Part shown: piece by piece, positions 1 through 7,712 of the stretch | How the letters are laid out: the number at the start of each line of letters is the position of its first letter | How positions within the stretch are numbered: the first letter of the stretch is position 1 | Source: Sporosarcina sp. BP05 | GTDB lineage: Bacteria > Bacillota > Bacilli > Bacillales_A > Planococcaceae | DNA: 64,000 nucleotides | Direction: 5' to 3' | Assembly: GCF_014282005.1 (NCBI RefSeq) | Contig: NZ_JACFTD010000002.1 | Coordinates: forward strand, 124,001-188,000 | The notes under the pieces: generated by a model | What the model saw: the letters and a program-made list of their open reading frames with translations, nothing else | Told to the model about the DNA's origin: nothing | The model's database searches: none | Made by a program: the position numbers and the translations under genes

Positions 1-50
1 CATATTTTTTGTGTTGGGGGTTTTTTGTGGAATTTCGGTTGGAGGGAGGA

Positions 51-150
51 AGAGTTGAAATTACAATTCGAAAGTTGCAATTAAACGTGCGAAGTTGCAA
101 TTACGTTTCCATAGTTGCAATTAAACATGGAAATTTGCAATTAGCGATAG
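51..150. repeat. 20-bp-period tandem array, copy 1 (5 units)
   Basis: Five units with core AGTTGCAATTA (first and last slightly degenerate) begin at 53, 73, 93, 113 and 133, an exact 20-bp period. Each is an 11-bp conserved core followed by 9 variable bases. The period is not a multiple of three, so the short reading frame across it is not a protein repeat. The core contains the palindrome TTGCAA. The same array lies on the other side of the next gene and again upstream of alaS. Confidence 0.9.
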
Positions 151-228
151 TAAATGAATTAGATTCCGCGATGGGGTTAGATATCGGTACTTTTTCAATG
201 AGAAAGTCAAAAAAGGAGGAGATTTTGA

Positions 229-1227
229 TTGATTATTAAAAAACGAGGTATTCCAGGGGCTTTTGCAGGGTTAGCATCGCTTGTTTCACGTATATCGGAA
301 TCTGATGAAGTATTTAAAAGAATCAAGTCTGATTATAAAAATAGTCGTGCAGGATTTGCGGGTGAATTAAAGGTTGATAATTTTTTGGAAGAGCTTGAAC
401 TGAAGATGCCCTATTACGTTTTGCAGAATCTGAATATCAGGGTTGGAAAAAAGGAAGTTCAGATTGACACAGTGATTATCCATCCCAATTTCATTATGAT
501 AATAGAAATAAAAAATATGCGGGGGGAGTTTTATTTTGATCCCGTTAATAAACATTTTTATAGGTTGAGCGACGTAGGGAAAAAGGAAGGAATGAGGAAC
601 CCGGAATCGCAGCTAAGTCGGTCTACAACTATTATCAATTCATTCCTTCGTGGTAAAGGGATTGAGATGTCCGCCAATGGACTTATCGTATTCGTTAGCC
701 GTGCGGGTATTGTTATGCAAGCATCAGAAAAGCGGGAAACGATTCCGCTTGATTCACTGGTGGAGTATATTGAGTTTTTAGAAAACAGAACTAAACGCGT
801 GATGCCAACTGAAAAATGCAAGCGTTTGGCGCTGGAGCTATTAGCTGAAGATAGGCCGGAAGAACTAGTTAGCATCGTCGACTTTTATAATGTTTCAATT
901 GATAAAGTGAAAAAAGGGGTCAGATGTCCGGAGTGCAGTACCATTCCAATGCTAAGAAAACATTCGCGATGGTATTGTGAGAAATGTGGAAAGGAATCGC
1001 GTGATGCTCACCTCAATACCTTGAAGGAATATCGGTTATTATTTGGGCCGGAAATTACAAGTAGAAGTGCGATTGAATTCATGCAGCACAATTCCATTTA
1101 CTTTGCGATACGTGTTCTTAATAATAATGCTGAAATAAAAAAAGCGAAGGCAAGGTATCGATTATTTCAAATTAGCGATGAAAAACATCTATTATCGGAA
1201 TTTATTTGGGCAGAGTTGAAAAACTAG
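229..1227 (+). CDS. NERD-domain (nuclease-related) protein with C-terminal zinc ribbon
   Basis: The 332-residue protein carries a NERD domain at about residues 40-160. The pattern of Glu46 in AGFAGELKV, Asp80 in QIDTV and Glu93-x-Lys95 in IEIKN matches the E...D...ExK layout of restriction-endonuclease-like nuclease folds. A CxxC pair (CPEC) and a second (CEKC) near residues 232-255 form a zinc ribbon, followed by about 75 residues I do not recognise. The start is TTG behind AAAGGAGGAG. No signal peptide or membrane segment is seen. NERD proteins are thought to act on nucleic acid, but few have tested roles. It is monocistronic, bracketed by 20-bp arrays and not part of the conserved neighbourhood, so it may be a recent insertion. 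Confidence 0.85.
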   Translation: MIIKKRGIPGAFAGLASLVSRISESDEVFKRIKSDYKNSRAGFAGELKVDNFLEELELKMPYYVLQNLNIRVGKKEVQIDTVIIHPNFIMIIEIKNMRGEFYFDPVNKHFYRLSDVGKKEGMRNPESQLSRSTTIINSFLRGKGIEMSANGLIVFVSRAGIVMQASEKRETIPLDSLVEYIEFLENRTKRVMPTEKCKRLALELLAEDRPEELVSIVDFYNVSIDKVKKGVRCPECSTIPMLRKHSRWYCEKCGKESRDAHLNTLKEYRLLFGPEITSRSAIEFMQHNSIYFAIRVLNNNAEIKKAKARYRLFQISDEKHLLSEFIWAELKN

Positions 1228-1240
1228 TTGTTGAAATGGC

Positions 1241-1355
1241 GGGTTTGCAATTAGATTTGACTAGTCGCAGTTAGAATTCGAAAGTTGCAATTAGAATCCA
1301 AAAGTTGCAGTTAAAACTTAAGGGTTGCAATTAGAACCCGAAAGTTGCAATAAAA
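1241..1355. repeat. 20-bp-period tandem array, copy 2 (6 units)
   Basis: Six units begin at 1243, 1263, 1283, 1303, 1323 and 1343, again at an exact 20-bp period and in the same orientation as the array upstream of the NERD gene. The 9-bp spacers here are themselves alike (GAATTCGAA, GAATCCAAA, GAACCCGAA). The second and fourth cores show single substitutions. Confidence 0.92.
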
Positions 1356-1443
1356 GAGAACGCGCTGGTATTTGCCGCCCAAATTTTCTCGCAGAAATCG
1401 AACTATACGAAATCCACTTTCAATAATTCAAACCAACCGCCCA

Positions 1444-1472
1444 TACTATTCCCCTCATCTCCGTCATATACT
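1444..1472 (+). promoter_or_regulatory. SigE-like promoter of spoIVFAB
   Basis: TACTATT and CATATACT are separated by 14 bp. They match the sigma-E consensus (KMATATT, 14-15 bp, CATACAHT) at 6 of 7 and 7 of 8 positions. spoIVFAB is sigma-E dependent in B. subtilis. The predicted transcript start is about 20 bp before the start codon. Confidence 0.6.
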
Positions 1473-1496
1473 AAAAAAAACGGGTGGTGTGACCGG

Positions 1497-2048
1497 TTGA
1501 AATGGAGAACGAAGTGGATGATGGCAATTGTGTTGACGCTCGGTGTGATTGGTGTGGCGAAGTTGGAGGATGCGGGTGTTATTCAGGAACCTGTTACACA
1601 GTATGTGACGTCTGGAAAGGACTTTTTGGCGATGAAGAAATGGGTTGCGACGATGATTAAAGATCCTGGGGCCGACAAAATTGCGGTCATGGCAGATCCA
1701 CATCGGGAAGATCCATTTTCGGCGTATGAATCAATGCAACCCTATAAAGAGGGAGTAATTGTATCTTATACGCAACCATTGCCGATTGATGCACAAGAAA
1801 ACGGGCTAGTGATATTCACAGGTTTTACGCGCGAATCGGGTAAGACTATCACGGTATTATATGATAGTGGAGATGAAGTGACGTATGGTTATGTTGGAAA
1901 AGTTGTCAAACTGCCGTATACTGCTGTGAAAAAAGGGGACACGCTGGCGCTAATGAATGAGGGGGCGATTTATCTGAAGGTGAAGCGTGATGGGGTGAAA
2001 ATGGATGCATCACTATTACCGACATATCTTTTGGGCGAGGAACAATGA
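1497..2048 (+). CDS. spoIVFA: Stage IV sporulation protein FA (degenerate M23 family)
   Basis: In B. subtilis SpoIVFA tethers and inhibits the protease SpoIVFB in the outer forespore membrane and is cleaved by SpoIVB to release pro-sigma-K processing. The identification rests on position immediately before spoIVFB, with a 4-bp overlap, one N-terminal membrane helix (about residues 8-24) and a C-terminal M23-like fold with a YGYVG segment but no zinc ligands. The start is TTG behind GGTGG; no upstream in-frame start exists because the codons run back into the promoter. At 183 residues it is well short of the roughly 264-residue B. subtilis protein and lacks almost all of the N-terminal cytoplasmic part. 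Confidence 0.8.
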   Translation: MKWRTKWMMAIVLTLGVIGVAKLEDAGVIQEPVTQYVTSGKDFLAMKKWVATMIKDPGADKIAVMADPHREDPFSAYESMQPYKEGVIVSYTQPLPIDAQENGLVIFTGFTRESGKTITVLYDSGDEVTYGYVGKVVKLPYTAVKKGDTLALMNEGAIYLKVKRDGVKMDASLLPTYLLGEEQ

Positions 2049-2656
2049 AATTTAAGCTCCATCCTGTTCTTTTGCCTTTTTTTATATTTTTAATCATGAC
2101 CGGCAGCATTTCGATCTATGCCATTATTTTTATTTCGCTTCTGATCCATGAAGCCGGTCATCTCCTTGCTGCCTATCTAACTGGAATGCGCATACGATCC
2201 TGTACAATCATGCCATACGGTGGCGAAATCGTTATTTGGAATAAACACATGGCACCAAGAAGAGATCGTCTCCTTGTCGCGCTTAGCGGCCCTTTAGCAA
2301 CGTTGCTTCTTTTATTAATGGCAATATGGATTCCATTTCCGGGTGACGACCAAGTTATCCGGATTCAAGTCGCATTGCTAGTGCTTAACTTACTTCCCAT
2401 TCTACCGCTTGATGGTGGACAGGCAATATGTGCGCTGCTCGAAACAGACGGTTCCGTTTATCGCACACGTGCTCTTTTCTTACTCCATTCCATTCTTTTT
2501 CTTTGCGCTGGCATTATCCTGTTATCAGCTGATTTGCCTAAGACATTGCCCTACATTCTCCTGGCAACGTTCCTCCTGCTTCAAAACATTTCCGCTTTTC
2601 GATTCCGAAAATATGAAAAAGCATTTGCCGAAATGAAATTAAATAGATTGACGTAA
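2045..2656 (+). CDS. spoIVFB: Intramembrane metalloprotease SpoIVFB (M50, pro-sigma-K processing)
   Basis: This is a site-2-protease-family zinc protease of the mother-cell membrane that cleaves pro-sigma-K. The 203-residue protein has several hydrophobic helices. The zinc-binding HEAGH is at residues 35-39 and the second metal motif LPLDGGQ is near residue 120. The C-terminal region is shorter than in proteins with a CBS domain; I do not see a convincing CBS domain here. The start ATG overlaps the spoIVFA stop, indicating translational coupling with its inhibitor. Its substrate sigma-K is encoded in this same window as an uninterrupted gene. Confidence 0.9.
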   Translation: MKFKLHPVLLPFFIFLIMTGSISIYAIIFISLLIHEAGHLLAAYLTGMRIRSCTIMPYGGEIVIWNKHMAPRRDRLLVALSGPLATLLLLLMAIWIPFPGDDQVIRIQVALLVLNLLPILPLDGGQAICALLETDGSVYRTRALFLLHSILFLCAGIILLSADLPKTLPYILLATFLLLQNISAFRFRKYEKAFAEMKLNRLT

Positions 2657-2676
2657 TAAAATATACGTGGTATCAT
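2648..2676 (+). promoter_or_regulatory. SigA promoter of the rplU operon
   Basis: TTGACG and TATCAT are separated by 17 bp, with a TGG extended -10 just before TATCAT. The promoter overlaps the end of spoIVFB and separates the vegetative ribosomal operon from the sporulation genes. Confidence 0.75.
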
Positions 2677-2682
2677 TCAAGA

Positions 2683-2781
2683 GTTAATGTTTGTAGCACC
2701 CGTGCTACAACCGCACTGATAAGGTACAAGTATCCGTACGGATCACCTTTGAAGGCGAGTCTGTAATTATAGAGGAGGTGC
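2683..2781 (+). promoter_or_regulatory. L21 leader (ribosomal protein leader RNA of rplU)
   Basis: The untranslated leader contains TTGTAGCACCCGTGCTACAA, a perfect-stem hairpin around 2691-2710. This is followed by CCGCACTGATAAGG, a further short stem and the AGGAGGTG ribosome-binding site. Position and layout match the Firmicutes L21 leader, an autoregulatory structure of the rplU-prp-rpmA operon. The family assignment is from memory of its arrangement. Confidence 0.75.
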
Positions 2782-2785
2782 AAGT

Positions 2786-3094
2786 ATGTACGCAATTATT
2801 GAAACTGGTGGAAAACAAATCAAAGTTGAAAAAGGCCAGGAAATCTACATTGAAAAAGTAGCTGGAGAAGCTGACGAAGTTGTCACTTTCAACAGAGTTC
2901 TATTCGTAGGTGGAGAAGACGTGAAAGTAGGCGTTCCATTCGTGGAAGGTGCTACAGTTACAGGAACTGTTGTAAAACAGGGACGTGCTAAAAAAATCAC
3001 TGTTTTCAAATACAAGCCGAAAAAGAACTATCACAAAAAACAAGGTCATCGTCAGCCATACACGAAAATCGTCATTGACGGTATCAATCTGTAA
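2786..3094 (+). CDS. rplU: 50S ribosomal protein L21
   Basis: L21 binds 23S rRNA in the large subunit. The 102-residue length and the start [11 protein letters not shown] are typical, as are the internal [10 protein letters not shown] and the basic C-terminal block [17 protein letters not shown]. The ATG follows a strong AGGAGGTG site. It is first in the three-gene operon with the L27-processing protease and L27, and is probably autoregulated through the leader just upstream. Confidence 0.98.
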   Translation: MYAIIETGGKQIKVEKGQEIYIEKVAGEADEVVTFNRVLFVGGEDVKVGVPFVEGATVTGTVVKQGRAKKITVFKYKPKKNYHKKQGHRQPYTKIVIDGINL

Positions 3095-3100
3095 GCCGGC

Positions 3101-3427
3101 ATGATCAAAATCATCATCAAGAAACAATCATCCGGTCGGATCAACTCTTTTGAGATGTCAGGCCACGCTAATTTCGCAGAATACGGAAAAGACCTTGTCT
3201 GTGCAGCTGCATCAGCAGTATCATTTGGTGCTGTCAATGCAATCATTGCACTTACAGGCAAAACCCCTGAGATTCAACAAGGATCTGAGAGTGGTTATTT
3301 GAAAGTCATATTTCCGGATACTGAAGAAAACGATCACGATACACAGTTGATTGTGAAGGCAATGATTGTTTCATTGCAGACGATTGAAAATGACTATGGG
3401 CAACATATAAAAATTATTCTTAAATAG
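3101..3427 (+). CDS. prp: Ribosomal processing cysteine protease Prp (YsxB)
   Basis: Prp removes the N-terminal extension of Firmicutes L27. The 108-residue protein shows the catalytic His in the GHA segment (about residue 22) and the Cys in DLVCAAASA (about residue 34), the order known for the family. The gene lies 6 bp after rplU and just before rpmA, whose product carries the cleavage site. Prp is essential in Staphylococcus aureus because uncleaved L27 blocks the peptidyl-transferase centre. Confidence 0.95.
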   Translation: MIKIIIKKQSSGRINSFEMSGHANFAEYGKDLVCAAASAVSFGAVNAIIALTGKTPEIQQGSESGYLKVIFPDTEENDHDTQLIVKAMIVSLQTIENDYGQHIKIILK

Positions 3428-3442
3428 TAGGAGGTGGCATAC

Positions 3443-3733
3443 ATGCTACGTTTAGATCTCCAGTTTTTCGCATCGAAAAAAGGGGTAGGTTCTACTCGGA
3501 ACGGTCGTGACTCACACTCGAAACGTCTTGGCGCAAAACGCGCGGACGGACAGTTTGTTACTGGCGGCTCAATCCTTTATCGTCAGCGCGGAACGAAAAT
3601 TCATCCAGGTGAAAACGTCGGTATCGGCGGTGACGATACTCTTTTTGCAAAAGTTGACGGCGTCGTTCGTTTCGAACGTTTTGGTCGCGACAAAAAGAAA
3701 GTTAGCGTATACCCTGAAGTTCAGGAAGCTTAA
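3443..3733 (+). CDS. rpmA: 50S ribosomal protein L27 with cleavable N-terminal extension
   Basis: L27 reaches into the peptidyl-transferase centre. The product begins [14 protein letters not shown]. This is the Firmicutes-type extension that Prp cuts after the two Phe residues, exposing the mature ASKKG N terminus. The ATG was chosen over an in-frame GTG nine bases upstream because AGGAGGTG sits at the right distance only for the ATG. Length is 96 residues. A strong terminator follows and ends the operon. Confidence 0.97.
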   Translation: MLRLDLQFFASKKGVGSTRNGRDSHSKRLGAKRADGQFVTGGSILYRQRGTKIHPGENVGIGGDDTLFAKVDGVVRFERFGRDKKKVSVYPEVQEA

Positions 3734-3747
3734 TATACGTACGACAG

Positions 3748-3784
3748 AAAGGACTGCATACGAATGTGCAGTCCTTTTTTCTTT
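3748..3784 (+). terminator. Terminator after rpmA
   Basis: An 11-bp perfect stem (AAAGGACTGCA paired with TGCAGTCCTTT) with an 8-base loop is followed by a T-rich run, a typical intrinsic terminator. Confidence 0.93.
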
Positions 3785-3819
3785 TTTTAGACACAGAAAG
3801 AAGTCATACCTATTTACGC

Positions 3820-3848
3820 TTGCCACAAATAGCGAAATAAGCTATATA
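3820..3848 (+). promoter_or_regulatory. SigA promoter upstream of spo0B
   Basis: TTGCCA and TATATA are separated by 17 bp, placed between the rpmA terminator and spo0B. It gives spo0B-obg their own transcription start. Confidence 0.55.
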
Positions 3849-3891
3849 GATGCTATACTGTATACATGAAAATTGTTGGCGGTGAATGGGA

Positions 3892-4410
3892 ATGGGGAAC
3901 AGTAAACTAACCACGGCGAAAGCGCTGAAATTTGCAAGACATGATTTTTTAAATGAACTTCAATTAGTATTGCTCTATATCGATCTTGATAAACTACCGG
4001 AAGCAAAACAAAAGATCTTGGAAGCAACCGATCGTATGCGTGAAGTGGCATTGTTAGAAAGGCTTGGGCTTCCAGCCGTTGAGACATGGCTTACTACGTT
4101 CGACTGGTTGTACGGTGCGTATACTAAAACGATGACGTGTACAATAGCGTCCGGAATCCGGGAAGCCGACGATAAGGAAGTTGTAACTTATTTAGAACGA
4201 ATGTTTAGCGAAGCCGAAAAAACACTAGAGCCGACATCCGAATATGAAACACAAATCGATGTGCAGGCAACAGCGACAAGTTGGTCAATTACTATTTCTG
4301 TGCATGGTCAGATGGAAAATAGACTTCCGGCACCGATAGCGGATGGAAACTTTACTATTAAAGAGACACTTTCACAAAATCAATGGACGTTCACGATCAG
4401 TGGACAATAG
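3892..4410 (+). CDS. spo0B: Sporulation initiation phosphotransferase Spo0B
   Basis: Spo0B passes phosphate from Spo0F to Spo0A. The protein shows the Spo0B signature ARHDFLNELQL, where His17 is the expected phospho-accepting residue on the first helix of the hairpin. A second long helix and a degenerate C-terminal ATPase-like half follow. Length (172 residues) is a little under the B. subtilis 192. An ATG six bases upstream is in frame; I prefer this one because GGCGGTG is better spaced from it. The gene is followed closely by obg, the conserved arrangement. Confidence 0.88.
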   Translation: MGNSKLTTAKALKFARHDFLNELQLVLLYIDLDKLPEAKQKILEATDRMREVALLERLGLPAVETWLTTFDWLYGAYTKTMTCTIASGIREADDKEVVTYLERMFSEAEKTLEPTSEYETQIDVQATATSWSITISVHGQMENRLPAPIADGNFTIKETLSQNQWTFTISGQ

Positions 4411-4421
4411 GAGGAAAATAA

Positions 4422-5714
4422 ATGTTTGTCGATCACGTTAAGATTTATGTAAAAGGCGGCGACGGTGGTGACGGAATGGTTGCTTTCCGTCGGGAAAAGT
4501 ATATCGCATATGGTGGCCCAGCCGGTGGCGATGGAGGACAAGGTGCTAACGTTGTTTTCATTGTGGATGAAGGATTGCGGACACTAATGGATTTCCGTTA
4601 CCAGCGCCATTTCAAGGCCCAACGCGGTGAGCACGGTGGGAGTAAAAATATGCACGGGAAAAACGCAACGGATGTAGTTGTCAAAGTACCACCTGGTACG
4701 ATTGTGACAGACGCGGAAGATGGTGCAATCATCGCTGACCTCGTTGAGCACGGTCAGACAGCAATCATTGCTAAAGGCGGCCGTGGAGGACGCGGGAATA
4801 GCCGATTCGCGACACCATCAAACCCTGCACCTGAATTATCTGAAAAAGGTGAGCCGGGCGCTAATAAAGAAATTAACTTGGAATTGAAAGTGCTAGCGGA
4901 TGCAGGACTTGTCGGCTTCCCAAGTGTTGGTAAATCAACGCTATTATCTGTTGTTTCCGCTGCAAAACCAAAAATTGCAGATTATCATTTTACTACCCTT
5001 GTTCCGAATTTGGGCATGGTTGAAACGGATGATCACCGCGGCTTCGTGCTAGCTGACCTTCCAGGATTGATTGAAGGAGCGCACCAAGGTGTCGGTCTAG
5101 GTCATCAGTTCTTACGTCACATCGAACGGACACGCGTCATCATCCATGTGGTTGATATGTCCGGCCTAGAAGGACGTGAGCCATACGAGGATTTCCTGAC
5201 AATCAATGAGGAATTAGAACAATACAATATGCGTTTGACAGAACGTCCGCAAATCATTGTTGCAAATAAAATGGACATGCCTGAAGCTGAAGAGAATCTC
5301 AAAATCTTCAAGGAGAAACTGAATGACAGCAATGCACTCATCTTCCCAACTTCAGCACTCACGAGAACTGGACTTGACGGACTTCTACATGCGGTTGCGA
5401 ATTTACTTGAAACGACACCGGAATTCCCAATGCATGAAATTGAGGACGAAGACAAAGAGAACTCAGTTCTGTACAAATATGATGGAGAAGCAGAGTTGTT
5501 TAAAGTTGAACGTGATGATGACGGCGCATTCGTATTGTCGGGCTATACAATTGAACGTCTGTTCAGGATGACGGACTTTAACTTTGACCAATCCGTTCGT
5601 AAATTCGCGAGACAATTGCGTGGTATGGGAGTAGATGATGAACTCCGTAAACGTGGCGCGAAAGATGGGGATACAGTGCGACTTCTTGACTTCGAATTTG
5701 AATTCGTAGATTAA
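4422..5714 (+). CDS. obg: GTPase Obg/CgtA (ribosome assembly, stress and sporulation)
   Basis: Obg is an essential GTPase bound to the 50S subunit. The 430-residue protein has the glycine-rich Obg fold (about residues 1-158, starting [18 protein letters not shown]). The G domain contains GFPSVGKST near residue 165, DLPGLIEGA, and NKMD. A C-terminal OCT domain covers about residues 350-430. The RBS GGAGG is seven bases upstream. It shares a transcript with spo0B, as in Bacillus, where Obg activity is required to activate Spo0A. Confidence 0.98.
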   Translation: MFVDHVKIYVKGGDGGDGMVAFRREKYIAYGGPAGGDGGQGANVVFIVDEGLRTLMDFRYQRHFKAQRGEHGGSKNMHGKNATDVVVKVPPGTIVTDAEDGAIIADLVEHGQTAIIAKGGRGGRGNSRFATPSNPAPELSEKGEPGANKEINLELKVLADAGLVGFPSVGKSTLLSVVSAAKPKIADYHFTTLVPNLGMVETDDHRGFVLADLPGLIEGAHQGVGLGHQFLRHIERTRVIIHVVDMSGLEGREPYEDFLTINEELEQYNMRLTERPQIIVANKMDMPEAEENLKIFKEKLNDSNALIFPTSALTRTGLDGLLHAVANLLETTPEFPMHEIEDEDKENSVLYKYDGEAELFKVERDDDGAFVLSGYTIERLFRMTDFNFDQSVRKFARQLRGMGVDDELRKRGAKDGDTVRLLDFEFEFVD

Positions 5715-5771
5715 TTAGTTGGAATGAATGACTAAAAAATGACTAAAGGTACGCACGAAGGGGGATATCCT

Positions 5772-6227
5772 ATGAAGCAGTTGGGGGAAGGTCAGTTTTA
5801 TCTTGTAAGGGAAGACGTACTGACAGAATCGATGCTGAAAATGTTAGAGGCGAAAAGGCTTTTAGCGAGCGGAGAGGAATCGACGATACAAGATGCCACG
5901 AAAAGGGTAGGACTATCCCGTAGTGCATTTTATAAATACCGCGACACTGTTTACCCGTTCGAATCCATTGCGCGTGAGCGTATCCTGACGATTTTCATTC
6001 AACTTGAAGACCGGAAAGGATCGCTTGCGACATTGTTGCAAATCGTCTCAGAGTCGAAATGTAACGTTTTAACAATTCACCAAACAATTCCTGTTCAAGC
6101 ACGGGCCAATATTACCTTGTCACTCGATGTGACAGAAATGATTATAAAAATGGAAGAGTTCCTGCAACGATTAAAAGCACCTGACTTTGTCGATTCGGTA
6201 GTCTTAATCAGTTCAGGTGCACTCTGA
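5772..6227 (+). CDS. pheB: ACT-domain protein PheB
   Basis: The 151-residue protein has an N-terminal helix-turn-helix-like stretch (DATKRVGLSRSAFYKYRD, about residues 40-58). A C-terminal ACT domain with FIQLEDRKGSLATLLQIV follows at about residues 76-148. This is the PheB/UPF0735 family, usually found just before pheA; an amino-acid-sensing role in aromatic biosynthesis is likely but unproven. The ATG preceded by AAGGGGG was chosen; the longer in-frame extension has no ribosome-binding site. Confidence 0.9.
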   Translation: MKQLGEGQFYLVREDVLTESMLKMLEAKRLLASGEESTIQDATKRVGLSRSAFYKYRDTVYPFESIARERILTIFIQLEDRKGSLATLLQIVSESKCNVLTIHQTIPVQARANITLSLDVTEMIIKMEEFLQRLKAPDFVDSVVLISSGAL

Positions 6228-6242
6228 TGGGAGGATACTAGT

Positions 6243-7133
6243 ATGGGAAATGATAGGTATACGCCTACTGTCGCTTATTTGGGGCCGGAAGCATCATTCA
6301 CGCACGTCGCGGCAAGCACTCTTTTTGGAACTTCGGGTTTGATACCTCAACCTACAATACCGGATTGTGTAGAGGCTGTGGTAGAAGGGCGAGTCGCCTA
6401 TGCGATTGTTCCGCTTGAAAACGCGTTGGAAGGATCCGTTCCGATGACCATTGATTATCTGTTTCATGGGGCAGATTTGTTCATAAATGCTGAAATATCA
6501 ATACCAATCGAACAGCATCTAATGGTCCATAAAAAGCAAGTGCCTTTTATAGCTGAAATGGAATCCATCAATTCCCATCCCCATGCCCTTGCCCAATGCC
6601 ATAAATATTTGCAGTACCATTACCGTCGTGTCCCGCTTATCCAGACGACTTCCACGGCGGCGGCTGCCAAATATATTTCCGAAAACCCAGATGTGAAGGT
6701 TGCGGCAATCGGAAACAAGTTGGCGGCTGAAAAATATGGTCTACATATCGCAGAAGAGAATATTCACGATTTTCATTTTAATCATACGCGATTCGTCGTA
6801 TTATCCCTGCGAAAAGAAAGTTTGGAAACAAATGGCCATTCTGCAAAACTAAAAACGACATTAATGGTGAAACTGCCAGAAGATGATCGTTCGGGTGTGT
6901 TACACCAGGTTTTATCCGTTTTTGCATGGCGTAGACTCAATTTAAGTAAAATTGAATCAAGGCCCTTAAAAACAGGACTGGGCAATTATTTCTTCATTAT
7001 CGACGTAATGGAATCCGAAGAACACCCGATGATGAAAGGTGCGATGGAAGAACTCGCCGCACTGAATTGTACTGCTCGCTCATTCGGTTCATATTTCATA
7101 TACGACCAACTGCCATCACGTCATTCAATATGA
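6243..7133 (+). CDS. pheA: Prephenate dehydratase
   Basis: PheA converts prephenate to phenylpyruvate in phenylalanine synthesis. Features are the N-terminal YLGPEASFTHVAA and the substrate-site VPLENALEGSV. The TRFVVL segment at about 180-185 carries the conserved Thr-Arg-Phe. A C-terminal ACT domain (SGVLHQVLSVFAWRRLNLSKIESRP) gives phenylalanine feedback. At 296 residues it is a monofunctional dehydratase without a chorismate mutase domain. The terminator stem starts inside its last codons, closing the spo0B-obg-pheB-pheA unit. Confidence 0.97.
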   Translation: MGNDRYTPTVAYLGPEASFTHVAASTLFGTSGLIPQPTIPDCVEAVVEGRVAYAIVPLENALEGSVPMTIDYLFHGADLFINAEISIPIEQHLMVHKKQVPFIAEMESINSHPHALAQCHKYLQYHYRRVPLIQTTSTAAAAKYISENPDVKVAAIGNKLAAEKYGLHIAEENIHDFHFNHTRFVVLSLRKESLETNGHSAKLKTTLMVKLPEDDRSGVLHQVLSVFAWRRLNLSKIESRPLKTGLGNYFFIIDVMESEEHPMMKGAMEELAALNCTARSFGSYFIYDQLPSRHSI

Positions 7134-7148
7134 CTGTGATGGTTTTTT
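7113..7148 (+). terminator. Terminator overlapping the pheA stop codon
   Basis: CCATCAC-GTCA pairs with TGAC-T-GTGATGG and is followed directly by TTTTTT. The 5' arm lies in the last codons of pheA. Confidence 0.85.
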
Positions 7149-7199
7149 AATTGGGCAACAAATCACTTCGGTAATTTCTTGTAAATAGTGAATAAATGG

Positions 7200-7255
7200 C
7201 TATATAGTCGGCGCTTAACAAATAGAATGTACTTCCAACACCGCTTTGTCGCTTG
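7200..7255. repeat. Dispersed repeat C, copy 1
   Basis: About 56 bp around CTTAACAAATAGAATGT recur at 9981-10036 with roughly 80% identity and in the same orientation. The gap from 7149 to 7712 holds this repeat, a fragment of element A and a candidate promoter, but no credible gene. Bacillus has nad genes, and in some species other genes, near this point. Confidence 0.8.
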
Positions 7256-7507
7256 TATCTTCGGGCACCTGCAATCTTTATAGAAAGTCATCTACTCTTT
7301 TCTTCCAAAACAACTGCGTTTTTCACTTGAATAGTGTAGGAAGGCCACAGGCAATTATTTACAACGGAATTACTTCTAGCCACACTAGGACCCCTTAGTA
7401 AATCTGTCATGAATAGTTAGCCGTAAGCGGGCCGAAAATAGTCCAGTGAAAATGAAGGTCATCGAGCTCTTGTCACCAGTATTTCATTCAAATAAATGGT
7501 TAATCAA

Positions 7508-7572
7508 CAGGCGCGATACATCCCCAAGCGCCGAATAGGATTCAATGAAATTCTTTATTTCAACATATATAG
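7508..7572. repeat. Fragment of hairpin element A
   Basis: The stretch GATACATCCCCAAGCGCCGAA, read on through GATTCAATGAAATTCTTTATTTCAACATATATAG, is the right-hand end of the element A family seen at 12301, 27631, 35147 (inverted) and 62971. The left-hand half is missing or unrecognisable. Confidence 0.75.
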
Positions 7573-7656
7573 TGTCCACCCCCAGCTTTTCTTTAGAATA
7601 AACTACCCACTCCCGCATATACATGGCTAGAGAGGATATCTCGTTAAAGATGAGCG

Positions 7657-7685
7657 TCACACAGACGGGCGTCCGTTCATACGAT
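7657..7685 (+). promoter_or_regulatory. Possible SigE-type promoter of the SafA-like gene
   Basis: CATACGAT at 7678-7685 matches the sigma-E -10 (CATACAHT) at 7 of 8 positions. The -35 candidate (TCACACA, 14 bp upstream) is weak at 4 of 7. B. subtilis safA is sigma-E controlled, which gives this modest support. Confidence 0.35.
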
Positions 7686-7712
7686 GGATTGACGGAAGGG
7701 GGAAATTTTTAA

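Noticed and set aside
9..239. Open frame of 76 codons ahead of the NERD gene
   Set aside because: It is read through the 20-bp repeat array, has no family resemblance and overlaps the NERD ribosome-binding site.
3866..3910. 14-codon frame starting before spo0B, possible leader peptide
   Set aside because: No ribosome-binding site, and it begins only about 10 bases after the predicted transcript start; overlap with spo0B is more likely chance.
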